Shown here one piece after another: positions 10,729 to 20,800 of a DNA stretch of 64,000 bases. Source of the stretch: Nectonema munidae (taxonomy: Eukaryota > Nematomorpha > Nectonematoida > Nectonematidae). Each line of letters begins with the position of its first letter. Position 1 is the stretch's first letter. A model generated the notes under the pieces. The model saw only the letters and a list, made by a program, of their open reading frames with translations. It was not told where the DNA came from and ran no database searches. Made by a program: the position numbers and the translations under genes. Where the stretch lies: positions 186,001 through 250,000 of the forward strand of contig JAUIRK010000029.1 of the NCBI GenBank assembly GCA_030549495.1. The letters run 5' to 3'.

Positions 10729-13700
10729 TTATTGTGGGCTGAGGTGAAGGATGGGTTCAATAGTGCCTATCAAGGCGGAGAGTAAGTTTAAGAGTTCTGG
10801 GTAAGTAATGATGTCGCTTAGATTAGTGGGAAAGTGACCAAGGGTTGAGGCGCATGCATTGATAAGTTTGTGTCGGTGTGAGATGAAAAATGGGCAGAGG
10901 AAGGCGAGGTGATATGGTGTTTCGAAAAGTGCGTTGCAGAACCGACACGTCGTGTTGTCTGAGAGTTTAATGCGAAAAAAGTAGGTTTTGCAGGGGCAAT
11001 GACCCGAGAGCCATCTAATAATAGATCTCGATGGAGTGTATTTGTGGGAAGCCCAAGATTGGTGTATGGTATTGATGTTTGATATGTGCGAAAGCAGGGT
11101 GTTTGTGGAGTTGGTGAGGGAGTTTTGCCATTGGTTTTGAGTGTGCATGGAAATGTTGCGTAGTAAGACGTTGGGGTGTACTGAGGTCAAATGTGTTATG
11201 CAGGGTCTTGATAAGGTTCTTTTGGCGAGATGGTCAACATGCAGGTTTTCATGTATGTTGGAGTGAGCGGGGCACCAGAAAATGGAGACAGTGAAATGAG
11301 TGGAGAGGAGTCGTAGTTTTGAGAACAAGATGGAAGCAAAGAAAGGGACATTTTTGATAAGGTGTAGATCGCGCGTGATGTTTAAGGAGTCTGTATAGAA
11401 ATGAATATGAGTGAAACGTGTGAAGGTATTGATGTGTTGGGTGATCTGATCGCATGAGGTGATTAAAGCTTGACATTCAGCATCATAAGTTGTAGTTAAA
11501 TGATTTAGAGGAGAGCTTGTAGAGAAGAAGGGAGATAGTGAGGCGCCTGCATAAAAAGCGGTGGCGATAGCGCATTTTTGCAATGACTTGGAAGCGTCTG
11601 TGAAGATTCTCAGGGTTGAAGGGTCGGAGCGATGTCTGAGGTTTTTTACCTGTTTAGTGGCGAGAGATTTGTTTGTGTGAGTGGTGATAGCAAAAGGAAG
11701 GGGCGAAGAGGGATGTACTAATGTGGTGGGGTGTACCTTAGTGTGTATGAGGTAACGGTATGAAGTGGAAAGTGATGTGTGAAGCAGTTTCGTGTGAGGG
11801 TGTGATGTGTTCAGTGGACGATGTGAATGGGAGGCTGAAGATGGGGGAAGTAGAGATTTGTGTGTGCAAATATAGCGTCTGATGAAGGTGTCTTTCAGTT
11901 GGATTAAAAGTGGTATGCAGTTCAGTGTGATTTCTAGAATAGATGTTGGGGTTGTGCGATAAGCTTTCGAGATGGTTAATAGACTGAGTCTATGGATTTT
12001 GAATAAATATGTAAGAGTGGATGGGTGAGCGAGCGATGAGCCCCATGAGAGGATGCCGTATTGGATTACCGGAAGTATGAGAGATTTGTAGATGAATAAA
12101 GAATGATGGATACTTAGACCCCATTTGTATGAGATTGCTTGTCTTAGTTGGAACAGAGTCTGTGATAATTTGATGTAAGTGTTTTTGAAGTGTGTGGACC
12201 ATTTCATGTTTGTTTGATAGGTAAGACCTAGATACTTGATAGTGGTTGCGGGTTGAATGAGGGTGTTATGATTGGTAAGCAAAGGTAGATGTGGGGAGTG
12301 TTTGCGAGTGAAATGAATTAGGGTGGTTTTGGATGTGTTGAAAGATATTTTTAGCGAGGTGGCGGTGAAGTTCAGGATGTTGAAAAGTGAGGCGATATTC
12401 TGGAGATTTTCGTGTTGTGTGTTTGCTGAGAAAGAAAAGAGAAGATCGTCAGAGTAGCACTGGGAAAAGTGAGATTTGGACTCGAGGAGATCTAGGAGAG
12501 GATTGATGAGAATGAGCCAGAGGATGTCGGAGAGGCAGCCTCCTTGGGGAGTGGAGAGAGAGAGTGTATGAACTGCGCGGATGGATTTTTCGCGGAAGAT
12601 TAAGCAGCGGTTTTGTAGGTAGTTGCTGATTAGCTTGATTATGTAGGGTGGGTATTTTTTGAGGTGCATGTTGAGGATGATGGCGGGGTGCCAGGCGCTG
12701 TTGAATGCGTTATCGATGTCGAGGAAAAGGACTGATGCAGTCTTTTGGGATGCTATGGAGTGTTCTAAATACTCGGTCAGTTTGGACAGAGCTGATTCAG
12801 TATTCCTGTGCGGGAGATATGCAAACTGTGATGGGTGTATGAGGTTGTTTTGTGATATATAATGAATCAGCCTTTTGCGGATTACTTTTTCTAATAGCTT
12901 GCCTAAAACAGGGAGGATAGTGATTGGTCGCCAGTTTTTTAGATGTGAGGGTTCTCTGTGAGGTTTAGGCAGAAAGAGGAGTTTGCCTATTTTCCATATT
13001 GAGGGAAAAAAGGAGTTTGATAAGCATGCGTTGTATATGTGGAGTAGATTGGTATGTGAAAGGTGAAATGATTTTTTAATGTGGGTTGCGGTGATTGTGT
13101 CGTGGCTGGGAGCTGATTTTGGTCTGAGTGAGTTTACCGCCTGAGATAACTCTCTTATTGTGATGGGAGGGAAATGGGAGGGGTTTAGCGATGATGTTAG
13201 TTTTTGCGAAAGTAAGCGTTGGGTAGCATGGTATGGATCATCGTTGTGGGGATTGTCGGCGGGAAAAATAGACGAAAGAAAAGGCGGGTTTATGAGGATT
13301 GTGTTAGTGTCTGTGTGGGGAAGAAGTTGATGGAGATTCGAAGGATGTTTTTTTACTTTTGTGAGTGTGTTGATTATGGGCCAAGGGTTGGACGATGAAT
13401 TGGAAGTGAAATTGATCCAAGCATCTCGTTTCGCTTTTTTTAGGGAGCGAAGGTAGAGATGTCGGATACTTGAGTACAGAGAAATGTTAGATGAAGAGGG
13501 ATCTTTTCTTAAATTTTTTAGAGCGTGACGCAGGGTTTTCTTTTGTTGGTTTAAGGCTGAGGTCCAGAAGTATGCATGTTTCCTTCTGGGAAAGGGGTTA
13601 GAAGGTGTGGACAGGTTGATGGCAGAGGAAAGTGTGTTATTGATTTTGAGAGCAGCAGCTTCTATCTCGGTGGTTGTGGATAGCACGGGTATGGATTCAG

Positions 13701-14472
13701 GTAACTGGGTTGCAAGTGTTCGCAAAAATGTGCGCCAGTGAGTGTGCTTTGCAGATGTTGTTAGGGCGCGCGTAAGGAAAATTGGGGTAAAATCAATCTG
13801 GAAAGTGATGTAGTGGTGATCAGATGCGGATGGTTGGTCGGAGATGGTCCAGTTAAAAATGAGATTGTGTGTGTTTGGTGACGCTAGAGTAATGTCGATG
13901 TGAGAGGAAATTAAGTTGTTCTGAGCGATTTTAAAGAAGGTAGGATTTTTTGTGTCGTCGCATATTCGTAGGTTATGTTGTGTGATAAAAGATAGGGATT
14001 CAACGCCGCGCATGTTTTCCTTATGGTCCCAAAGAAAAGATCGGGCGTTACAATCCGTTGAAATTATTAAATGATATGAATTGGATAGTGATGCGATGTG
14101 GGCCTTAGCTTGGTTCAGAGAATGCGTGAAATCGTTTGTAAATGCTTTGGGGTTGGAAGGAGGCGAGTAATAAGAGCAGAATAGGAGAGGTGCGTTTTGA
14201 GAGAAAATTATTATGAATACGTATTGTTGTGACGAGAATTGAGAAAGAAAAGAGAAATTTAGCGTAGACCTTATTAGAATGCATGCGGAGTAATGAGTTA
14301 GGGGTGAGGTGTAGAGAGAGGTGTATTCATTTGTATGAGGTGGAGGAGAGAGTTTTGAAGTGTAGGGTTCATTTAGAGAGAAAACATCGTAGGATGAAGA
14401 GAAGAGTATGTTGAGAAGATTTGACCAGCTATAGGAGGAGTGGTTCAGATTAATGTGAAGAAAATTTAACAT
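10729..14472 (-). CDS. LINE ORF2: endonuclease, reverse transcriptase, RNase H, zinc knuckle (1247 aa)
   Basis: Residues about 1-225 are an APE-type endonuclease with NLNHS, the Glu in SLNEPY, STDCNARS..W, SSHIDITLAS and the terminal SDHH. Residues about 440-760 are the reverse transcriptase, with NWRPITILPVLGKLLEKV, SQFAYLPHRNTESAL, LFLDIDNAFNSAWH, STPQGGCLSDILW and the catalytic box as YSDDL. Residues about 955-1090 are an RNase H with FTDAS, DAECQAL, YTDSLN and a final HVDHLAK, so the D-E-D-D set is present. Near residue 1180 a C-x2-C...H...C knuckle (CRFC...PYHLAFLC) closes the protein. The start ATG overlaps the end of ORF1 (ATGTTAA), which suggests termination-reinitiation. The protein supplies target cleavage and target-primed reverse transcription. 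It looks intact. Confidence 0.92.
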   Translation of the reverse strand: MLNFLHINLNHSSYSWSNLLNILFSSSYDVFSLNEPYTSKLSPPPHTNEYTSLYTSPLTHYSACILIRSTLNFSFLSQFSSQQYVFIIIFSQNAPLLFCSYYSPPSNPKAFTNDFTHSLNQAKAHIASLSNSYHLIISTDCNARSFLWDHKENMRGVESLSFITQHNLRICDDTKNPTFFKIAQNNLISSHIDITLASPNTHNLIFNWTISDQPSASDHHYITFQIDFTPIFLTRALTTSAKHTHWRTFLRTLATQLPESIPVLSTTTEIEAAALKINNTLSSAINLSTPSNPFPRRKHAYFWTSALNQQKKTLRHALKNLRKDPSSSNISLYSSIRHLYLRSLKKAKRDAWINFTSNSSSNPWPIINTLTKVKKHPSNLHQLLPHTDTNTILINPPFLSSIFPADNPHNDDPYHATQRLLSQKLTSSLNPSHFPPITIRELSQAVNSLRPKSAPSHDTITATHIKKSFHLSHTNLLHIYNACLSNSFFPSIWKIGKLLFLPKPHREPSHLKNWRPITILPVLGKLLEKVIRKRLIHYISQNNLIHPSQFAYLPHRNTESALSKLTEYLEHSIASQKTASVLFLDIDNAFNSAWHPAIILNMHLKKYPPYIIKLISNYLQNRCLIFREKSIRAVHTLSLSTPQGGCLSDILWLILINPLLDLLESKSHFSQCYSDDLLFSFSANTQHENLQNIASLFNILNFTATSLKISFNTSKTTLIHFTRKHSPHLPLLTNHNTLIQPATTIKYLGLTYQTNMKWSTHFKNTYIKLSQTLFQLRQAISYKWGLSIHHSLFIYKSLILPVIQYGILSWGSSLAHPSTLTYLFKIHRLSLLTISKAYRTTPTSILEITLNCIPLLIQLKDTFIRRYICTHKSLLPPSSASHSHRPLNTSHPHTKLLHTSLSTSYRYLIHTKVHPTTLVHPSSPLPFAITTHTNKSLATKQVKNLRHRSDPSTLRIFTDASKSLQKCAIATAFYAGASLSPFFSTSSPLNHLTTTYDAECQALITSCDQITQHINTFTRFTHIHFYTDSLNITRDLHLIKNVPFFASILFSKLRLLSTHFTVSIFWCPAHSNIHENLHVDHLAKRTLSRPCITHLTSVHPNVLLRNISMHTQNQWQNSLTNSTNTLLSHISNINTIHQSWASHKYTPSRSIIRWLSGHCPCKTYFFRIKLSDNTTCRFCNALFETPYHLAFLCPFFISHRHKLINACASTLGHFPTNLSDIITYPELLNLLSALIGTIEPILHLSPQ

Positions 14473-15560
14473 ATGTAGTTATTGATGGTATTTGCGTGTG
14501 CCTCGTTGAGGTTTTTAAGGTGTTGAATGCGAAAAGGGCATATATCAGATGTGGAGGGATGATTCTGATGGCAGTTTGAGCATGATATTTTAAGGGGATC
14601 TTTATTAAAAATGCATGTGGAGATTGAGTGACCCCTGTTGCCGCAGTGGTTGCAGTGTGGAGATGAGGATTTACATTTTGATGATGTGTGGTGGAATTTT
14701 AGACAGTTGTCGCATTGAGTAAGACGTGATTTGAATATTTTGGACTGAAGAATTGTGTGGTTTAGAATGATTTTAGGGTTTTCGCAAAGATGCTTGAAAA
14801 GTGTGTTGGTGGATGTTTGAAATGATATAGTGTAGGAGTACAAGCCCTTTTTGCCTAATGGTTTAATTGACGTTAGTGAGCCTAAGTCTTTAAGGAAGCA
14901 GTTCTCATGTAGGAATTGGGTAGCGATATTACCAATAGGGATGTCAATGGGGATGCCCGAAAGGACTAGACGTGGAATACTAGGTGGGAGGTCGTGTGCG
15001 GTGATGCCATTGTTCGCTAGTGATTTTATGGCCATTTCTTTTTGTGTATTGTTTTCGAATTGAAATAGGAGGGTTCCTGAAGATGAGCTACGCGTGTTTT
15101 TAATGTTTATAGGATGTTTGTGGGTTTCCATATTTTTTATTATGTTTTTTTTGAAGTTGGCCTTGTCGGTTCTATTTTCGGGTGGATCTAGTGGTGTGAG
15201 CATAATTGATAGATCTGGATTGAGAGTTTTCTTAGGTTTAGGGATTGTGTGTAGTGTATGTGGTGCGCTCGCTGTTGGATTGGGTTGTGTGAGAGAGGGT
15301 TGAGTGCTGTTAGTGACGGCTTGAGAGTACGTTTTAGTAGGTGTAGGGTGAGCGATTTGAGAGAGAGTTGAATTGGTGAGACATTCAATCTTGTTTGAAT
15401 GTGTGAGTAGAACTTCAGATTTTAATATGTGAAAGTTTATGAGGTGTTCAGCGGGGAGTGTGGTCTTGGAAATAAATTGGTCGAAGAGATCAGAGATGAT
15501 TTGAGAAGATGTGGGGGTTGTAGGGGAATCGTTTCTTGGGCGTTTTGTTTGAGAAGACAT
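14466..15560 (-). CDS. LINE ORF1: nucleic-acid-binding protein with three CCHC knuckles (364 aa)
   Basis: Starts MSSQTKRPRNDSP and runs 364 codons without a stop. The N-terminal third is rich in Ser, Thr and Pro. The middle (roughly residues 120-270) is an RRM-like segment with PRLVLSGIPIDIPIGNI. The C-terminus has three zinc knuckles: CDNCLKFHHTSSKC, CNHCGNRGHSISTC and CSNCHQNHPSTSDIC. This layout is usual for ORF1 of Jockey, R1 and I-type LINEs, where the protein coats the element RNA. The stop TAA overlaps the ORF2 ATG. Confidence 0.9.
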   Translation of the reverse strand: MSSQTKRPRNDSPTTPTSSQIISDLFDQFISKTTLPAEHLINFHILKSEVLLTHSNKIECLTNSTLSQIAHPTPTKTYSQAVTNSTQPSLTQPNPTASAPHTLHTIPKPKKTLNPDLSIMLTPLDPPENRTDKANFKKNIIKNMETHKHPINIKNTRSSSSGTLLFQFENNTQKEMAIKSLANNGITAHDLPPSIPRLVLSGIPIDIPIGNIATQFLHENCFLKDLGSLTSIKPLGKKGLYSYTISFQTSTNTLFKHLCENPKIILNHTILQSKIFKSRLTQCDNCLKFHHTSSKCKSSSPHCNHCGNRGHSISTCIFNKDPLKISCSNCHQNHPSTSDICPFRIQHLKNLNEAHANTINNYIC

Positions 15561-15860
15561 GAATGGAATGATGTGAGACTGGTTGTTGTGGAGGTTAGTT
15601 AGCGATTAAGTGGTGGGAATGTAAATATGTGGGGTGGGGGAATAATATAGAGTGCAGTTAAAAGTTATTTAAAAAAAAAAATAAATAAATAACAATAATA
15701 ATAATAATTAAAATGATAATAAAAAGAGGCTTGCGACAGAGAAAGTAGATTTTAGGAGAAAGAACAATGAGGAAAAGGTGAGGATTTGTAATCATGTATG
15801 GGTATGAGATCATTGAAAGAAAGACACAGCGCCATTTTTGATTCGAGAGGAAGTGAGGAA
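15561..15860 (-). promoter_or_regulatory. 5' leader of the LINE (likely internal promoter region)
   Basis: About 300 bases precede the ORF1 ATG in sense direction. Elements of this group normally carry their promoter inside this leader, but no specific motif is recognised. The likely 5' end is judged from the candidate target-site duplication starting at 15861. Confidence 0.4.
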
Positions 15861-15888
15861 AAAAATATAAGTATTTTAAGTTTATAAG

Positions 15889-16038
15889 ATATTTATTCTT
15901 TTTAAATATATCGTTGGCTCCCCTTACTTTTAAAATTGAAAGATAAACCTAGTCTTTAATAATTAATTTTTATCAAATTATGCACATACAAAACTAAAAG
16001 TAAGGGGAGCCAACGATATATTTAAAAAGAATAAATAT
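15889..16038. mobile_element. 150-bp perfect hairpin (MITE-like), 44-bp arms
   Basis: 15889-15932 and 15995-16038 are exact reverse complements over 44 bases, including the GC-rich core GTTGGCTCCCCTTACTTTTA, with a 62-base loop. No coding capacity. Perfect arms in DNA this AT-rich imply a young insertion or gene conversion between arms. No target duplication is clear. Confidence 0.85.
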
Positions 16039-16039
16039 T

Positions 16040-16640
16040 TTTTGATTTGAACATTTTTCGATTCTTTGATTATTCGACAAATATAATATTTAAAATCGTG
16101 CAAATTGCAAAGTATAGGTAATAACTTTTGTAACATCGTATGAGGTAGCAAAATATGAACAGAAAGGTTGATTTTTTAAAGAATATTTTTCGATTCTTTG
16201 ATTACAGAATTTTATTTTGATTATTTGACAAATATAATATTTAAAATCGTGCAAATTGCAAAGTATAGGTAATAACTTTTATAACATTGTATGAGGTAGC
16301 AAAATATGAACAGAAAGTTTGATATTTTTTGATATTTTTCGATTCTTTGATTACAGAATTTTATTTTGATTATTTGATAAAATATATTATTTAATATCGT
16401 GAAAAAATTAATAACTTATCTAACATCCTCTCCCCGAATGAGGTATATCAAATCTTACATCTAGCAAAATATGAACTGATAGGTTGGAGATGAATTATCG
16501 CGGTATACAGGTTGGAGATGAACCATGGTAGTATACAGGTATAATGTATATAGGTAATAACTTATGTAGCATCGTCTCCTCGAATGAGGTATATCAAATC
16601 TTACATCTAGCAGAATGTGAACAGAAAGTTGACTCCCTAG
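16040..16640. repeat. Satellite-like tandem repeat, unit about 130-150 bp
   Basis: The phrase TTTTTCGATTCTTTGATTA occurs at about 16055, 16186 and 16336, each followed by GACAAATATAATATTTAAAA- and AGGTAATAAC-like segments and a block ending ATGAACAGAAAG. A diverged form with GAATGAGGTATATCAAATC continues to about 16640. Non-coding. Confidence 0.8.
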
Positions 16641-16770
16641 TTATTTGTACATGGAATAGAAACCATCGTAGTATACAGGTTGAAGATGAATCATCGTAGT
16701 ATACAGGTTGGAGATGAATCATTGTAGTATATAGTTTGGAGATGAATCATCGTAGAATACAGGTTAGAGA
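16480..16770. repeat. Short tandem repeat, unit about 30-37 bp
   Basis: GATGAATCATCGTAGTATAC plus AGGTTGGA recurs at least five times with small changes (about 16485, 16510, 16680, 16715 and 16740). It overlaps the end of the longer satellite array. Confidence 0.8.
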
Positions 16771-17408
16771 AGATATATATATATAAATAATTGTGATATG
16801 TGTTTTTTTAATATCTTTAATTTATTATTATATCATGTCTATTTTAAATAACAATTATGATATAGTTTATTGTCTCTTACAGGGTTTTCATCTCAGCGGC
16901 TCAAAAGGCCTTTTGAATATCCTAGCATATATGATTTGATTTTTTTTTCAGTTGATTTTTGTAAAATGATTGACAAATCTTTTTCTATATGTTTGTTGAC
17001 AAAATTTCATTTTGCGAAATAAATTTCTTGCTTCTTCTTTAAATCCGCCAGTGTGAAGGGATAATAAAGTAGTTCTTTTTTTATGTTTATCATTATTATT
17101 ATAAATTGTATTTATAATAAAAAAGCATAGTAATATTATAAATAAATTTCATATAAAACTTAATGTTAATTAATTTTTTAAATTATGAAAGTTAAGTCAT
17201 GTTATAATAAAAATATGTTAATAAATAAATCAAAAAAATAAGAAAAACTGACAAAATAAATGTTTGCTGGAATTTTGTTGTATTTAAAGTCGATATTAAA
17301 ATATATATGTAGATTAGATTCAGAGCTGAAATAGTGAAGTAGAAGTCAAATTTTCATTTGTATAATAATCTTCAAAATGAGATTTTTTTTTTAAAAAGTC
17401 AATGATTT
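16771..17408. other. No gene seen
   Basis: AT-rich DNA. A stretch near 16930-17040 (GACAAAATTTCATTTTGCG and CTTGCTTCTTC) is reminiscent of a LINE 3' UTR but too short to call. The missing first exon of the DCN1-like gene may lie here or further left. Confidence 0.4.
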
Positions 17409-17409
17409 T

Positions 17410-17535
17410 TGATATGCAGGAGCCGGAGTCACAGTCAAAACTCCTTATGTACGTCACAGTCTGAGTCGAACGAAACTCTTTATGTATGTCGGAGTCGGAC
17501 TCGAAGTCGAAACTCCTTATGTACGTTGGAGAATA
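17410..17535. repeat. Degenerate tandem repeat with GAGTCGGAGTC-type words
   Basis: About three units of roughly 45 bases, each with AAACTCCTTATGTACGTC or a close form plus AGTCTGAGTCGAA-like words. Related words occur near 110-550 and about 30520-30600, so it is a dispersed repeat family rather than a local expansion only. Confidence 0.65.
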
Positions 17536-17848
17536 TACATTCAAACCTTGAGTATCCAAGCAAATTAGTTATAAGATATAAGAAATTTCATGCATTCAAA
17601 ACAAAATAATGCTAAAAAAATACATGCAAATAAAAGCATATTATAAAAAAACAATGTTTTGCATTAAATTTTATAATAAATATTTTTATTTCTTATTTAA
17701 GCAATCTTATTATGCCTTATTTATCCTAAATCGTCTGTTGTAATTATGCCTCTTAAAAGTGCCGTAAATGCATTTATATATTTTATTTTAATTCGAACTG
17801 ACTTCTTCAATAAGATAATAGCTAAATGACAATATTTTTTATTCTTAG

Positions 17849-20800
17849 AGTAGTCTAAATTATAGTCAGCAGAAGATGTTGTCTCACTTTATGGTTATGA
17901 ATTGTGCGTCAGAAAAAGTAGCATTTTCATTCTTGAATCAAAGTTGTTGGGATATGAAAATTGCATGTGATTCATTTTATCGAAATCAAGATATAACTGA
18001 ACAGAAGCAAAAGACTAAAGTATCGTCCGATCAGAAGAAAAAAGTGGAAAATTTGTTTAAAAAATATAAAGGTATGACTATGTTTGTGGGAGTACTTTGT
18101 TCAATTTTATTAGAGTTGTCAGATCAGATTGAAAAATTAAAAGGACTGAAGACTTAATTTTTTAGATTCTTATGGACTAAGACATAAATTATAAAGAGCT
18201 TTATGATTGGTTATGGATAATATTATATTTCTAATTTCCTTGAAAATTATGTACAAGATAGGGAAGAATTCATTAAATGTTATCCATAAAAGTGACAGTG
18301 CATCCCTAAATTTCTTTTGTCTATTGTAACTTTCTACTTATCCTAATTTAATATGCTTAATGTACGAATTGTTCTTTTTATTTAACACTTTTTAACATTA
18401 AATGTGAAATGTAAAGCATTCCATTTTTTCCTTTTAAACAAATTTTAATTTAATATTTTTAAGATGCTAATGAAGAGTGCATTCTTTCTAAAGGACTTCT
18501 CCAATTTTTTGAGGATTTGAATCTTGATGTATCAGATTTACAAGTGCTGTTAATTGCGTGGAAATTCAATGCAAGTCAGCAATGTTGTTTTACCAAGGAA
18601 GAATTTTGTCAGGGAATGTACAAACTTAGGTAACTGCAATTTAAATTATGCGCAAACCTAATTTTTAGAACAGGATTTCGGAATAAAATTATAAATAATT
18701 TATATATTAAAAATAGAATAGTAATAGGAACAATTGCATAGCCAAAATTTCAACTGGTAAGAGGGAGGCTCAAAAAGATTTTGGTCAGAAGATGGAAAAT
18801 TTTTAATATCCCTTTTTTTAATGATTCTTTATTAGGAAGGAGAATGACTTAAAGCCGCTTTCCGACTCGTAAATTTTGTGTAACTTTAACCATTAAATTT
18901 TAAATTATATTTCCAGATATTTTTTATTCTTTTTAATCTAAATTTTTGATTTTTAGCTAGAGCATAAGCTTCATAAATGCATACTATTTATCACAGTTCA
19001 ATTTATCAGCAGTTTCATTATGCTACAATAGGACATCTCACGTTTAAAAAAATGTATATTACTTTCTCAAAATTTTAAAATCGTTACCGTTTTTGACCAA
19101 AATAGACTTCCAAACAAAATCCATAATTGAATGAATAGAACAAGCTTTTTATCTGTTTCTAAATCAGTGGTTCTGAACCTTTTTTGCTGCGGCACATTTG
19201 TTGAACTTTGCAACATCTAATATTTCATCTAAAAACTAATCCCATGCGGAGTACATTATTATATTAGTAAAAATATAATAGATAATATGAAAATAGAACA
19301 AAAGTAAAGATAAAGTATACAAGTGTATAAGTTGAGATTACAAAAAATGTAACTGTATTGGCATAGGATTAACTAAATTTTTTAATTTTTAGTTTTATTG
19401 CCAAAATTTTGAGAAAATCAAAAACTTTTTACTTATTGAGATCGAACATAAGTTGTAAAATAAACAACCTTTGGAAAATTTCTCTTATTTTTAATATATC
19501 ATAATTTCAGTTTTATAAAATTTATTAATTTGGTTGGAAACCACTGCTCTAAACAAGTGAAGGCTTTATATCATGATCTAAAAATCATCTCTTTTGTAAA
19601 TCTTTAGGTAACAAAATTCTTGGTTAAGCGGTCAAATATTTGGTTCTTGAAGATTCAAAATGTCTCTGTCTTCTGAAGACCGTATTAAGAGGCTTGTATT
19701 AAAAGATTGATTGGTAATACCGTCACCTATTTTATCGGACACTATTGCCCGACAAACCCTACTGTCTGATACAATGTTGTCTGTGACTAATTTTCACAAT
19801 ACCCTCTCGCTTATTGTGACATTCATACTCCCATGCACTGCATTTCGCAAACTAAATTTTCTCAGGCCTCTCTGTGTAATTTGTTAATCCGACAGATCAC
19901 TCATGGGATCGTATTTTTTTTTATAACACGTAAGCAACAACTATTTTTTACCTAAAAATGCTATTCATTGTATACGACCCCAACTTAAATTTTAACACAC
20001 ATAAAAATAAGGATATTTTTTAGTTTTCTATCAATTTTACTTTAAAAAATTGCACTATTATAGGTAAAAATTAGAATGATCTTAATTCACAAAAGATTAA
20101 ATTTAGACTAAAAACATTGCTACTTGAAAATATTTATTTCTAACTAAAAAAACTTTTGAAAAAGTTAGGCGTTCTATGCGATTACATTGATTTTCTGGTG
20201 TTAAATGCCAGTGTAGAGAGAGAGCAATCGGAACAATTATCACAGCAACAAATTACTCAAATATTAACACAGCTATCGATAGAGTGGAAAACTTCCAGAG
20301 GTATCATCTCTCTGAGAGCACTATCTACAACAAAAGATCATTTCGATGAGTGATGATGAAACCACACCTCCCATATATTCAGGATTACCCACTCTCTGCA
20401 GGTCAAGAGCGTAACAGTCAAACGCTCGTCACTTCTTCAGACATCATAAATAGTTTTATCCTGTGCACTGTAATAGATTATTATAAATATAAAATGATAA
20501 AATTAAACTTTGAGTTGTATTATAATTATTTTTTGTTTTTATCAAGTTGCGATTCAATAGCAAAACTAAAGTTAAAATTACCTGAATTACTTGAAGAACT
20601 TAAAGACCCCTATCATTTCAAGTCACTATATAAATTTACGTTCAGTTTCGCGAAGTCATCTAATCAAAGAATTTTAGGTATTTTAATTCGTTAAAAAAAT
20701 TCCACTTTAATTTTTTTTACATTTTACTATGATAAATCCACATTATAGATGTGGAATCAGCAATCGAATATTGGAAATTACTTTTTCTCAACAATGAAGT

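Larger units (their letters stand above)
10576..15860 (-). mobile_element. Apparently full-length LINE with ORF1, ORF2 and RNase H
   Basis: A 5.3 kb minus-strand non-LTR retrotransposon with two uninterrupted ORFs, a 5' leader of about 300 bases and a short 3' UTR. The leader holds an A/T-rich stretch with (TAA)n-type repeats near 15670-15720; the 3' UTR ends in a TAGG/CCTA tetranucleotide tail. The sequence AAAAATATA at 10567-10575 and again at 15861-15869 is a likely target-site duplication, which places the insertion in the right end of the Mutator element. Presence of an APE-type endonuclease, RT, RNase H and a CCHC C-terminus fits the R1/LOA/I/Jockey assemblage. No breaks are seen, so it looks young. 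Confidence 0.85.

Noticed and set aside
12659-12862. Plus-strand ORF inside the LINE
   Set aside because: Antisense shadow of LINE ORF2.
14851-15303. Two plus-strand ORFs opposite LINE ORF1
   Set aside because: Antisense shadows caused by the strong base skew of the LINE.
20156-20694. ORFs just before the third seen DCN1-like exon
   Set aside because: The second one runs into the true exon at 20547 through intron sequence. The first has no recognised motif.
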